NCBI GenBank assembly: GCA_965263065.1
Contig: CBDHGH010000003.1
Location: 1,240,001-1,304,000, forward strand
Direction of reading: 5' to 3'
Length of the DNA: 64,000 nucleotides
Source: TK10-74A sp965263065
GTDB taxonomy: Bacteria > Chloroflexota > Dehalococcoidia > Bin125
Part shown: one piece after another, positions 27,940 through 35,802 of the stretch
How the letters are laid out: every line of letters begins with the position of its first letter
How positions within the stretch are numbered: position 1 is the stretch's first letter
The notes under the pieces: generated by a model
The model's input: only the letters and a program-made list of their open reading frames with translations
Database searches by the model: none
What the model was told of the DNA's origin: nothing
Made by a program: the position numbers and the translations under genes

Positions 27940-30393
27940 TCAATGCAAGAGGCCGTCGGCCGCCAGATCGGCGATCTCCGCGCCCGACAGGCCCAGTACG
28001 TCGTGCAGGATCTCCGCCGTGTCCTCCCCGATCAGCCGGCTGCGACGCAGGTCGCAGGGGGCATCGGGCAGCTGGAAGGCGTGCTGCGGCGCGTGGTATC
28101 GCACCATCGCCGGGTGGTCGAGCGGGCGCCAGAAGCCGCGATGCCGCAGTTGCGGGTCGTGCTCCAGCAGGTCCTCGCCCCGCTGCACGACTCCCGCCGG
28201 GACGCCCGCCGCTTGCAGCGTCGTCATCACCGCCTCCGGGGTCCGCTCGCGCGTCCATCCGTCCACCAGTGTGTCGAGCGCGTCCTCGTGCGACTTGCGG
28301 CCCGCGTGCGTGGCGAAGCGCTCCGCGCCCGCCCAGCCGGGATCCCCGATCGCCGCGCGGAACGCCCACCACTCCGACTCGCTCCGCACCGCGATCACGC
28401 ACCAGCGATCGTCGCGGCAGCGATACGCCCCGTGCGGCGCGGCGTCGGGCTGCCGGTTGCCCTGCCGCCCCGCGACGCGACCGTTGACGCTGTAGTCGAG
28501 CAGCGTCGGCGCGAGCCAGTGCATCGAGGCCTCGTACTGGGACACGTCGAAGCTCTGTCCCAGCCCGGTCCGCTCCCGGTAGTCCAGCGCCCCCAGCAGC
28601 AGCGCCACGTTGAAGCGCGGCGCGATGAAATCCGTGTACGCGCTCAGATAGCCCGGCGGGTCATCGGGGCGGCCCGTCAGATGGTTGAAGCCGGCCAGCG
28701 CCGCGTAGTGGCCGCCGCCGCCCTTGCTGTGACGGTGCGGTCCCGTCTGCCCCTGGCCGCTGCAGCTCAGAGAGATGATCGCCGGGTTGCGCGCGCGGAG
28801 CGCTTCGTCGCCCAGCCCCAGCCGCTCCATCGCGCCCGCCGAGAAGTTGTTCACCACGACGTCCGCCCAGGCCGCCATCCGCAGGACGATGTCGCGCCCC
28901 CCGGGCCGGGAGATGTCGAGCATGATCGAGCGCTGATTGGTGCGCACCTGACCGTAGTCGCTGCATCGTTCCGGGTCCCGCACGCCGTCGCGGAACGGCC
29001 CCGACGTGCGCTGCCCGTCGATGCGCACGCTGCTCTCGACGTGCACCACGTCGGCCCCGTAGTCGGCCAGCACCTTGGTCGTCATCGGGCCGACCATGAA
29101 CCAACTCAGGTCGAGCACCTTGACCCCGGCCAGCGGCATCGCGACGCCCGACGCCTCCGCCCCGTCCGGCTGCGCCGCCGGCTCCGCCGGCTCCGCCGGC
29201 AGGGCCGCCAGGATCTCCGCCGTGTGCTCGCCCAGACGCGGCGCCGGACGGAGCAGACGGGGCGGGGTGCGCGTCGCGCGGGCGAAGGGGCCCGGCATGC
29301 GGATCGCGCGACCCAGCGCCGGGTGCGGCACGTCGTGCCAGAAGCCACGTGCCTGCAACTGCGCATTGGCCATCGTGTCCGCCGCGTTGGCCACGGGGTA
29401 CAGCGTGAACCCGTACTGGATCGCGGCCTCGTACAGCGCGGCCTTCGTGTACTTCGCGAAGACGGCCCCCGTCGCGGCGACCACCGACCGCCAATCCGCT
29501 GGCGGCTCCTGGTACGGGACCATCGCCTCCCAGTCCAGGGCGAGCAGATCGGCCCCCTCCCCCTCGTCGCGCAGCCAGGCGAAGAAGCCCCCGGCACGCG
29601 TGGTGGAGCGCGGCCCGACGGCCTGCAGCCAGACCACGTAGCCGTCCCGGCAGCGCCACATCCAGGGCATCGGCGTCTGCGAGGGCCGCTGCTCCCGCGG
29701 CAGGTTGCGCCCCGTCATGTCCCAGCTCGCCGCCACCTGGAAGCTGCTGCGGATCACCGACTCCTGGATCGACACGTCCACGTGCTGGCCACGCCCGCTG
29801 CGACGCCGCTGCAGCAGCGCCAGCAGCGCCCCGGCGGCCGCGTCGCCCCCGGCCGCGAAGTACGACTGGGCGTTGTCGCTCACGTGGGCGGGCGGGCCCT
29901 CCGGGTCGCCGCAGATCGACATCAGCCCGCTCATCGCCCACGTCACGATGTCGGGGCCGCGGTAGTCCCGATGGGGCCCGTGCTGCCCGAACGGGCTGAT
30001 CGAGACCAGCACCAGGCCCGGGTTAATCGCCGCCAGACGCGGGAAGTCCAGCCCCCAGCCCGCCATCCGTCCCGGCGGGAACGACTCGATGACCACGTCC
30101 GCCGTCGCGGCCAGCCGCCGGAACCGCGACCGCCCCGGGTCCGTCTCGAGATCGGCCTCGCAGCTGCGCTTGTTGGCGTTGCAGGCCAGCCAGTAGAGAC
30201 CGCGCTCCGGCCCCGGCTCGTCATCGACGAAGGGCGGCCGCCGCCGCGACGGGTCACCGCCGGGCGGCTCGACCTTGATCACGTCGGCGCCCAGATCGGC
30301 CAGCAGCTTGCCGCACGACTGCCCCGTCTCGTCCGACAGGTCCAGCACGCGGTAGGGCGCGAGCATCCCCGCGTCGGCGGCGTGCGGCGGCAT
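27940..30393 (-). CDS. Fused two-domain CaiB/BaiF CoA-transferase
   Basis: An 817-residue protein formed by two full class III CoA-transferase domains (about 10-400 and 425-815). The N-half begins A-P-Y-R-V-L-D-L-S and has V-I-K-V-E-P-P-G-G-D, but where the catalytic Asp is expected it reads D-N-A-Q-S-Y-F-A-A-G, so it is probably inactive. The C-half begins L-A-G-V-K-V-L-D-L-S-W and retains aspartate in A-Y-T-D-F. A Pro/Ala-rich linker joins the halves. The order resembles the split genes 47423 and 48688. The DUF3179 gene follows almost immediately. ATG 30393 lies 24 bases after the crotonase stop. Substrate unknown. Confidence 0.9.
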   Translation of the reverse strand: MPPHAADAGMLAPYRVLDLSDETGQSCGKLLADLGADVIKVEPPGGDPSRRRPPFVDDEPGPERGLYWLACNANKRSCEADLETDPGRSRFRRLAATADVVIESFPPGRMAGWGLDFPRLAAINPGLVLVSISPFGQHGPHRDYRGPDIVTWAMSGLMSICGDPEGPPAHVSDNAQSYFAAGGDAAAGALLALLQRRRSGRGQHVDVSIQESVIRSSFQVAASWDMTGRNLPREQRPSQTPMPWMWRCRDGYVVWLQAVGPRSTTRAGGFFAWLRDEGEGADLLALDWEAMVPYQEPPADWRSVVAATGAVFAKYTKAALYEAAIQYGFTLYPVANAADTMANAQLQARGFWHDVPHPALGRAIRMPGPFARATRTPPRLLRPAPRLGEHTAEILAALPAEPAEPAAQPDGAEASGVAMPLAGVKVLDLSWFMVGPMTTKVLADYGADVVHVESSVRIDGQRTSGPFRDGVRDPERCSDYGQVRTNQRSIMLDISRPGGRDIVLRMAAWADVVVNNFSAGAMERLGLGDEALRARNPAIISLSCSGQGQTGPHRHSKGGGGHYAALAGFNHLTGRPDDPPGYLSAYTDFIAPRFNVALLLGALDYRERTGLGQSFDVSQYEASMHWLAPTLLDYSVNGRVAGRQGNRQPDAAPHGAYRCRDDRWCVIAVRSESEWWAFRAAIGDPGWAGAERFATHAGRKSHEDALDTLVDGWTRERTPEAVMTTLQAAGVPAGVVQRGEDLLEHDPQLRHRGFWRPLDHPAMVRYHAPQHAFQLPDAPCDLRRSRLIGEDTAEILHDVLGLSGAEIADLAADGLLH

Positions 30394-30416
30394 CACCCGC
30401 TCCGCCCCGGCGCCGC

Positions 30417-31316
30417 CTAGCGCTGCGTGACGTGGTCGAGGGCGGCCCGGTAGTCCTTGTAGGGACCGTCGCGCCAGGCCAGCGCCTCCTTGAACCCGCC
30501 GCCGGTCGACATCGCTTCGTTGAACTTGTCGTGCCACTTGTAGGCGAAGCCGGTGAACTGGTAGAGCGCGTCGAAGTCGGTGCCCGCCCGCATGGCCGGG
30601 TAGATGCCCATGTGCTCGTAGTAGCGGTTCAGCGCGTGCTTGTGGACGGCCAGGCTGTCCCCGTCCTGGGTCGCGATGCGCCGCGCGTAGTTGAGCGTGT
30701 ACGACTCGAGGTCGGCCCGCGGCACGACCGCGTTGACCATGTTGATCTCCAGCGCCCGCTGCGCGGAGATGCTGTCGCCCGTGAACATCAACTCCTTCGC
30801 CTGGCGCATGGGGATCACGAACGGCCAGATGCAGCCGTTGCGTGGCGTGCCCAGCCCCCGCGTGCCGGGGTGCCCGAAGGTCGCGTCGTCGCCGGCGATG
30901 ACGAGGTCGGCCATCATCGCCAGCTCGCCGCCGCCGGCCACGCAGTAGCCCCCCACCTGCGCCACGGTGACCTTGGCCATGTTCCAGAAGTAGAGCAGCA
31001 CGTCGGTCACCTGGACCATGCTGGTGCGCATGCCGCCGACCAGCGGGCGGCCCTGGTCGTCGCGGCTGGGGTAGGTGCGCCCCTTGTAGGGGTGGCGCGC
31101 GGAGGTGAGGTCGTAGCCCGCGCAGAAGGCGCGCCCCGCCCCCGCCAGGATCACGACGCGCACCTCGGGGTCGCCCTCGGCGTCGTGCAGGGCCTCGCCC
31201 AGCTCCATCAGCAGGGGGTTGGATAGCGCGTTCAGCTTCTCGGGGCGGTTCAGCGTCACCTTGCAGATGCGACCGTCGTCCAGGGTCTCGTAGAGCAGGT
31301 TCTCGAACTCGGGCAT
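30417..31316 (-). CDS. Enoyl-CoA hydratase/isomerase family protein
   Basis: A 299-residue crotonase. G-R-A-F-C-A-G-Y-D-L and G-G-Y-C-V-A-G-G-G-E-L form the oxyanion hole. The first catalytic Glu is absent (F-G-H-P-G-T-R-G-L-G), the second is present in A-K-E-L-M-F-T-G. It has an insertion around P-Y-K-G-R-T-Y-P-S-R-D-D after the first motif and a long C-terminal tail with Y-K-W-H-D-K-F-N-E, which is seen in several actinobacterial EchA-type proteins. ATG 31316 is preceded by GAGAGGAC. It is cotranscribed with the fused CoA-transferase 24 bases downstream and divergent from the acyl-CoA dehydrogenase. Confidence 0.87.
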   Translation of the reverse strand: MPEFENLLYETLDDGRICKVTLNRPEKLNALSNPLLMELGEALHDAEGDPEVRVVILAGAGRAFCAGYDLTSARHPYKGRTYPSRDDQGRPLVGGMRTSMVQVTDVLLYFWNMAKVTVAQVGGYCVAGGGELAMMADLVIAGDDATFGHPGTRGLGTPRNGCIWPFVIPMRQAKELMFTGDSISAQRALEINMVNAVVPRADLESYTLNYARRIATQDGDSLAVHKHALNRYYEHMGIYPAMRAGTDFDALYQFTGFAYKWHDKFNEAMSTGGGFKEALAWRDGPYKDYRAALDHVTQR

Positions 31317-31471
31317 GGTTGGGTCCTCTCGTGCTGCCGGCGGGGTCGGGATCGCCCGCCGGGGTCGGGCTCGGGCGTCGCCGCCGAGGCTAGCGCAGCC
31401 CCGCGGGTTGCGATGCATCCCCCGTCGCAACGGCCCGCGCCCGATGTTTTCCACGTCTGTGTGCGACTGGC

Positions 31472-31501
31472 TTGCCCTGATGGCCCCGGCGGATGCATAC
31501 T
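31472..31501 (+). promoter_or_regulatory. Possible sigma-70 promoter for the acyl-CoA dehydrogenase
   Basis: TTGCCC (31472-31477) and CATACT (31496-31501) are separated by 18 bases, about 60 bases before ATG 31561, in the 244-base divergent gap. Each box matches the consensus at four of six positions. Resemblance only; no experimental or comparative support is available here. Confidence 0.25.
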
Positions 31502-31560
31502 TCCCGCGCCCTGCCCCGCCCGATCGTGCGCGCGGGGTCGCCGGCAGTGCGGAGACCCAG

Positions 31561-32712
31561 ATGGACTTCGGGTTCAGCGCAGCAGATCAGGCCTTCCGCG
31601 GCGACGTGCGCGACTTCATCGCGCGTGAGTGGGCCGCGCCCCCCGCCGGGGCCTCGCCCGACGAGGCGCACGCCACGACCCGCGCCTTCGAGAAGAAGAT
31701 GGCCCAGCACGGCTGGCTGACGATGGCTTGGCCGGAGGAGTACGGCGGTCGCGGCGCGAGCCACATCCAGCAGATGATCTACCGCGAGGAGGCGTCGCTG
31801 GCGGGCGCGCCCATGGACGTACAGGGCGCCGGCATGGTCGGCCCCTGCCTGATGCTGCACGGCAGCGACGCCCAGAAGCGCGAGTTCCTGCCCCCCATCG
31901 CGAACGCCGAGATGGTCTGGGCGCAGGGCTACAGCGAGCCCGGATCGGGCTCCGACCTCGCCTCGCTGCAGACCCGCGCCGTCCGCGACGGCGACGACTT
32001 CGTGATCAACGGGCAGAAGATCTGGACCTCCGGCGCCCACCAGGCCGACTGGATCCACGTGCTCACCCGCACCGACCCCGACGCGCCCAAGCACCGCGGC
32101 ATCTCCTACTTCCTGGCCGACATGAAGTCGCCCGGCATCGAGGTGCGGCCGCTCATCGACATGGCCGGCAACCACAACTTCAACGAGGTCTACTTCGAGG
32201 ATGTGCGCGTGCCGGCGGATCAGATGCTGGGCCCCGAGAACCGCGGCTGGTACGTCGCCACGACCCTGCTCGACTTCGAACGCTCCGGCGTGGGCATGCC
32301 GGCCTCGGCCCGCCGCGACCTCGACCGCTTCGGCGCCTGGGCCGTCGAGGCGCTGCCCGACCGCATGCGTGAGAACCGCAACCGCAACCGCTACGCCGAC
32401 CTGCACATCAACGTCGAGATCGCCCGCTGGCTCGCCTACCGCGTGAGCTGGATGCAGAGCGCCGGTCTGGTTCCGAACCACGAGGCCTCGATGTCGAAGA
32501 TGTTCGGCTCCGAGGTGCTGCAGGACGTCTACCGCTTCGCCGTCAACCTGATGGGGCTGGCCGGCCAGCGCATCCGCGACGACGCCGCGCCCTTGGGCGG
32601 GTTCATCCCTCAGCGATACCTGGAGTCCGTGCCCAACACGATCGCGGCGGGGACGAGCGAGATCCAGCGCAATATCATCGCTGAGCGGGGTTTGGGGCTT
32701 CCGCGGCCGTAG
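31561..32712 (+). CDS. Acyl-CoA dehydrogenase
   Basis: A 383-residue flavoprotein of the acyl-CoA dehydrogenase family, which introduces a 2,3 double bond into an acyl-CoA. The N-terminal helical domain begins F-G-F-S-A-A-D-Q-A-F-R. The FAD-binding segment G-Y-S-E-P-G-S-G-S-D-L-A (123-134) and the C-terminal A-G-T-S-E-I-Q-R-N-I-I-A-E-R are canonical. The start at ATG 31561 has GGAG seven bases upstream. Comparable proteins include FadE enzymes of steroid or branched-chain catabolism, but chain-length preference is not readable. The adjacent CoA-transferase at 32826 is on the same strand with a 113-base gap, and the crotonase is divergent. Confidence 0.93.
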   Translation: MDFGFSAADQAFRGDVRDFIAREWAAPPAGASPDEAHATTRAFEKKMAQHGWLTMAWPEEYGGRGASHIQQMIYREEASLAGAPMDVQGAGMVGPCLMLHGSDAQKREFLPPIANAEMVWAQGYSEPGSGSDLASLQTRAVRDGDDFVINGQKIWTSGAHQADWIHVLTRTDPDAPKHRGISYFLADMKSPGIEVRPLIDMAGNHNFNEVYFEDVRVPADQMLGPENRGWYVATTLLDFERSGVGMPASARRDLDRFGAWAVEALPDRMRENRNRNRYADLHINVEIARWLAYRVSWMQSAGLVPNHEASMSKMFGSEVLQDVYRFAVNLMGLAGQRIRDDAAPLGGFIPQRYLESVPNTIAAGTSEIQRNIIAERGLGLPRP

Positions 32713-32825
32713 TCCTGGTGACGGTACGCGCCTGAAGGGGGCCCGGGTGACCGGGCTCCCTTCGATCCCGGCCCCGCCGCGCTACCCTATTGCTGCGATG
32801 GCCCTGGGCCCGCAGAGGAGGAATC

Positions 32826-34013
32826 ATGCCCGCGCTGGACGGAATGCGAGTCCTGGACATGACCCAGTACGAGGCGGGGACCTCGTGCACGCAGGCGCTG
32901 GCCTGGCTGGGCGCCGACGTCGTCAAGGTGGAGCCGCCGAGCGGCGACCCCGGCCGCGGGGCGCAGCCGGAATGCGGCGACTCGGCCTACTTCGTGACGC
33001 TGAACAGCAACAAGCGCAGCGTCGTGATCGACCTCTCGACATCCGAGGGCCGCGACCTCCTGCTGTCGATGGCGCCGCGCTACGACGTGTTCGTCGAGAA
33101 CTACGGCCCCGGCCGGATGGAGAAGCTGGGCATCGACTACGCGGCGATGCGGGCCGCCAATCCGCGCATCATCTACGCGCGTCTCAAGGGCTTCGGCACT
33201 TGGGGGCCGTACAGCGGCTACAAGTGCTACGACCCGATCGCGCAGGCGGCGGGCGGCGCGTCATCGATCACCGGCTACCCGGACGGCCCGCCCACCATGC
33301 CCGGCAGCATGTCGGCCGACTCCGGCTCGGGGCTCACGATGGCGCTCTCGATCACGGCCGCCTACGTGCAGCAGCAGCGCACCGGCGCCGGGCAGATGAT
33401 CGAGCTCTCGATGCAAGAGGCCGTGACCTACTTCATGCGCTCGCGCATCGCGACGCACGCGGACTGGGGCAAGTCCGTCGCGCCGCGCATGGGCAACCAC
33501 TTCTCGGCCACGATCGACATGTTCCCCTGCGCGCCGGGCGGCCCCAACGATTGGGCCCAGATGATGGTCGTGACGTCGAAGCACTGGGACACGCTCTGCG
33601 CGGCGATCGGGCAGCCCGAGTTGGTGGTCGACCCGCGCTTCGAGACCGACGCCCTGCGGGAGGAGAACAGCGAGGCGCTGAGCGAGATCATCCGCGCCTG
33701 GACGTCGGTGCGCACGAAGTGGGAGGTCATGGAGACGCTGGGCGGTGCGGGCGTCCCCTGCAGCGCGGTGCTGGACACGGTCGATCTGTTCCAGAATGAG
33801 CATCTGCGGCAGCGGGGCTTCATCCACACGCTGGACCACCCGGTGCACGGCGAGATCCAACTGCTGGGCTGGGCCCCCCAGATGAGCGAGAGCCGGGTGG
33901 AGTTGCACGCCGCCCCCCTGCTGGGCGAGCACTCGGACGAGGTGCTGGCCGCGGACCTCGGCCTCGACGACGCCCGCCTCGCGGCCCTGCGCGCGGCCGG
34001 CGTTGTCGGATGA
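32826..34013 (+). CDS. CaiB/BaiF-family class III CoA-transferase
   Basis: A 395-residue class III CoA-transferase and close paralog of the 24838 gene. It has V-V-K-V-E-P-P (33-39), N-S-N-K-R-S (60-65) and the catalytic aspartate D165 in A-D-S-G-S-G, then T-G-A-G-Q-M-I-E-L-S. AGAGGAGG lies six bases before ATG 32826; an in-frame TTG at 32790 would add 12 residues and is less likely. It is downstream of the acyl-CoA dehydrogenase on the same strand, consistent with activation of the acid that the dehydrogenase then oxidises. The crcB gene follows 45 bases on. Confidence 0.92.
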   Translation: MPALDGMRVLDMTQYEAGTSCTQALAWLGADVVKVEPPSGDPGRGAQPECGDSAYFVTLNSNKRSVVIDLSTSEGRDLLLSMAPRYDVFVENYGPGRMEKLGIDYAAMRAANPRIIYARLKGFGTWGPYSGYKCYDPIAQAAGGASSITGYPDGPPTMPGSMSADSGSGLTMALSITAAYVQQQRTGAGQMIELSMQEAVTYFMRSRIATHADWGKSVAPRMGNHFSATIDMFPCAPGGPNDWAQMMVVTSKHWDTLCAAIGQPELVVDPRFETDALREENSEALSEIIRAWTSVRTKWEVMETLGGAGVPCSAVLDTVDLFQNEHLRQRGFIHTLDHPVHGEIQLLGWAPQMSESRVELHAAPLLGEHSDEVLAADLGLDDARLAALRAAGVVG

Positions 34014-34058
34014 CGCCGTGCTGATGAACCCCGCGTCGCGCCCGGTGAGGCGGCCACG

Positions 34059-34427
34059 GTGACCCTATTGCTCGTTGCGCTGGGTGGGGCGCTGGGCTCC
34101 GTGCTGCGCTACAAGATCGACGGCTGGGTGCAGGCGGGGGCCGGCGGCGCCTTCCCCTGGGGCATCTTGGTCGTCAACGTGACGGGCGCCTTCGTCGCGG
34201 GGCTGCTGATGACCGTCCTGCTGGAGCGGACCGCGGTCTCCGACGAGGTGCGGACGGGGCTGCTGGTCGGCGTGCTCGGCGGCTACACGACGTTCTCGAC
34301 CTTCAGCCTGCAGTCGCTGGACCTGGCCGACGCGGGCCTCTGGGGGTACGTCGCGCTCAATGTCCTCGCCTCCGTGGCCGGGGCCCTGCTTGCGGTCTGG
34401 CTCGGGCAGCAACTGGCCCGGCTCTAG
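34059..34427 (+). CDS. crcB: Fluoride-specific channel/exporter CrcB (FluC)
   Basis: A 122-residue, four-helix membrane protein of the CrcB/Fluc family, a dimeric fluoride channel. The signature L-G-G-A-L-G-S-V-L-R-Y near the start, G-I-L-V-V-N-V-T-G-A-F (35-45) and G-V-L-G-G-Y-T-T-F-S-T-F-S (71-83, including the fluoride-lining Phe and Thr residues) are all present. The start is GTG 34059. The neighbours are a CoA-transferase and an SDR on the same strand, unusual company for a fluoride channel. No credible fluoride riboswitch is found in the 45-base gap. Function is secure by family. Confidence 0.93.
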   Translation: MTLLLVALGGALGSVLRYKIDGWVQAGAGGAFPWGILVVNVTGAFVAGLLMTVLLERTAVSDEVRTGLLVGVLGGYTTFSTFSLQSLDLADAGLWGYVALNVLASVAGALLAVWLGQQLARL

Positions 34428-34447
34428 AAGGGAATCGAGGAGTGGCG

Positions 34448-35275
34448 ATGGAGCGGCCGACGGCCCTGATCACGGGCGGCAACGCGGGCATCGGCAAGGC
34501 CGCGGCCAAGCAGCTGCTGGAGCGAGGCTGGGAGGTCGTGATCACGGCCCGGCGCCCGCCGGCCGGCGAGGCGACGGTCGACGCGCTGCGGCGCCACGGG
34601 CCGATCTCCTGGCTCCCGCTCGACCTCGCCCGGCTGGACTCGGTGCGCGAGTGCGCGGCCCGCCTGGCCGCCGATCACGCCCGCCTCGACGTCCTGATCA
34701 ACAACGCCGGCACGGTCCGCTCGCGGCGGGAGCTCAGCCCGGACGGCTTCGAACTCACCCTACAGACGAACCACCTGGGCCCCTTCCTGCTGACGCACCT
34801 GCTGCGACCGGCGCTGCAGGCGTCCGACGCGCCGCGCATCGTCAACGTCAGCTCGACGATGCACCGGCGCTCGCGCGGCCTCGACTTCGACGACCTGCAG
34901 ATGGAGCGCGGCTACGGCCCCGTCCGCGCCTACTCCGACACCAAGCTGGCCAACGTGTACTTCACGCGCGAGCTGGCGCGGCGCTGGCCCGAGGTCGTGT
35001 CGAACGCGGTGCATCCCGGCGGCGTGCGCACCGAGCTGGGCGGCGGCGGCGAGATTCGCGCCCCCGGCCGCTGGGTCTGGTGGTTGATGAAGCGCTTCCT
35101 GCTCCCGCCGGGCAGCGGCGCGGCGCCCGTCGTGCGGCTGGCGGCCGACGACCTCGCGGGTGCGAACGGCGCCTACTTCCATCGCTTCAAGCAGCCGACG
35201 CTGCTCGGCCCCGCCGCCGACGACGACGCGGCGCGCCGCCTCTGGGAGGCCAGCGAATCGCTGCTGGGCATGTGA
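34448..35275 (+). CDS. Short-chain dehydrogenase/reductase (retinol-dehydrogenase-like)
   Basis: A 275-residue SDR with T-G-G-N-A-G-I-G-K (10-18), N-N-A-G-T, N-V-S-S-T and the catalytic Y-S-D-T-K. L-Q-T-N-H-L-G-P-F-L-L-T is typical of the retinol dehydrogenase/WWOX-like group, which often acts on lipophilic alcohols. T-A-R-R after the second strand suggests NADP. ATG 34448 has GAGGAG five bases upstream; the GTG at 34442 overlaps that site and is less likely. It is followed on the same strand by the TGA-containing peroxiredoxin after 65 bases. Substrate unknown. Confidence 0.88.
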   Translation: MERPTALITGGNAGIGKAAAKQLLERGWEVVITARRPPAGEATVDALRRHGPISWLPLDLARLDSVRECAARLAADHARLDVLINNAGTVRSRRELSPDGFELTLQTNHLGPFLLTHLLRPALQASDAPRIVNVSSTMHRRSRGLDFDDLQMERGYGPVRAYSDTKLANVYFTRELARRWPEVVSNAVHPGGVRTELGGGGEIRAPGRWVWWLMKRFLLPPGSGAAPVVRLAADDLAGANGAYFHRFKQPTLLGPAADDDAARRLWEASESLLGM

Positions 35276-35340
35276 GTCCGGCCCGGCGGCGTCGCGATCC
35301 CCGGCGCCGCGCCCTAGACTGCGCCCGGATTGGAGTCGCC

Positions 35341-35802
35341 ATGCTGCAACCAGGCGATGCGATGCCCGAGTTCACCCTGCGGGATCCGGAGCGGGAGAAG
35401 TTCACCGACGCGGAGTTGCGCGGCGCGATCGCCGTCGTGGCGTTCTACCCGATGTCGTTCACCGGCGGTTGAACGCGCGAGATGGAGGGCTTCCAGCGCC
35501 GCTACGCGGAGCTGCAGGCCCTCGACGCCCGGGTCGTGGGCGTCAGCATGGACTCCTGGGCGGCGCAGGGCGCGTTCGCGAAGCAGGTGGGGATGGAGTT
35601 CCCGCTGCTCTCCGACTGGCCCAACGGGCGCACCGTCGCGACCTTCGGCGTCCAGCGCGAGCAGGGCCCGACGGCGCGCCGGGTGACATTCGTCTTCGAC
35701 GCCGGCGGCGTCCTGCGTGACGTCATCGACGACGAGCGCTCGATGGAGGCCCACCCCGACGGCGCGCTGGCGGCCGTGCGGCGGATCGCCGAGGGCGGTT
35801 AG
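35341..35802 (+). CDS. Peroxiredoxin with in-frame TGA at peroxidatic position (probable selenoprotein)
   Basis: Read through the TGA at 35470-35472, this is a continuous 153-residue peroxiredoxin (AhpE/Bcp-like). Before it stands F-Y-P-M-S-F-T-G-G (35-43), after it T-R-E-M-E-G-F. The TGA is codon 44, exactly where P37-x3-T41-x2-C places the peroxidatic cysteine, so selenocysteine (U44) is expected. Downstream, V-V-G-V-S-M-D-S and R-R-V-T-F-V-F-D are conserved, and GC-rich codon use continues unchanged. No other cysteine is present, so an external thiol would resolve it. ATG 35341 has GGAG upstream. The stop overlaps that of the convergent carboxyltransferase. The alternative is a nonsense mutation at that one codon. 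Selenocysteine insertion genes are not in this window. Confidence 0.85.
35475..35499 (+). promoter_or_regulatory. Candidate bacterial SECIS hairpin after the TGA codon
   Basis: Within the peroxiredoxin coding sequence, GCGC (35475-35478) can pair with GCGC (35496-35499). A 5-prime bulge GAGA follows. The upper stem TGGA (35483-35486) pairs with TCCA (35492-35495) and closes a five-base loop GGGCT (35487-35491) that begins with G. The loop starts 14 bases after the TGA and the upper stem ten bases after it, close to the 11-base spacing in E. coli fdhF, and the G-rich loop with a 5-prime bulge fits the SelB-binding pattern. The upper stem is short, so support is moderate. Confidence 0.55.

Noticed and set aside
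34014..34058. Fluoride riboswitch before crcB
   Set aside because: GCTGATGAACCCC resembles the 3-prime part of the riboswitch, but the gap is only 45 bases and the rest of the conserved core cannot fit.
35482..35802. A separate 106-residue protein starting at the ATG after the TGA
   Set aside because: It would lack the peroxiredoxin N-terminal strands and active site, and the upstream 43 codons fit the family perfectly in the same frame, so read-through is the better interpretation.
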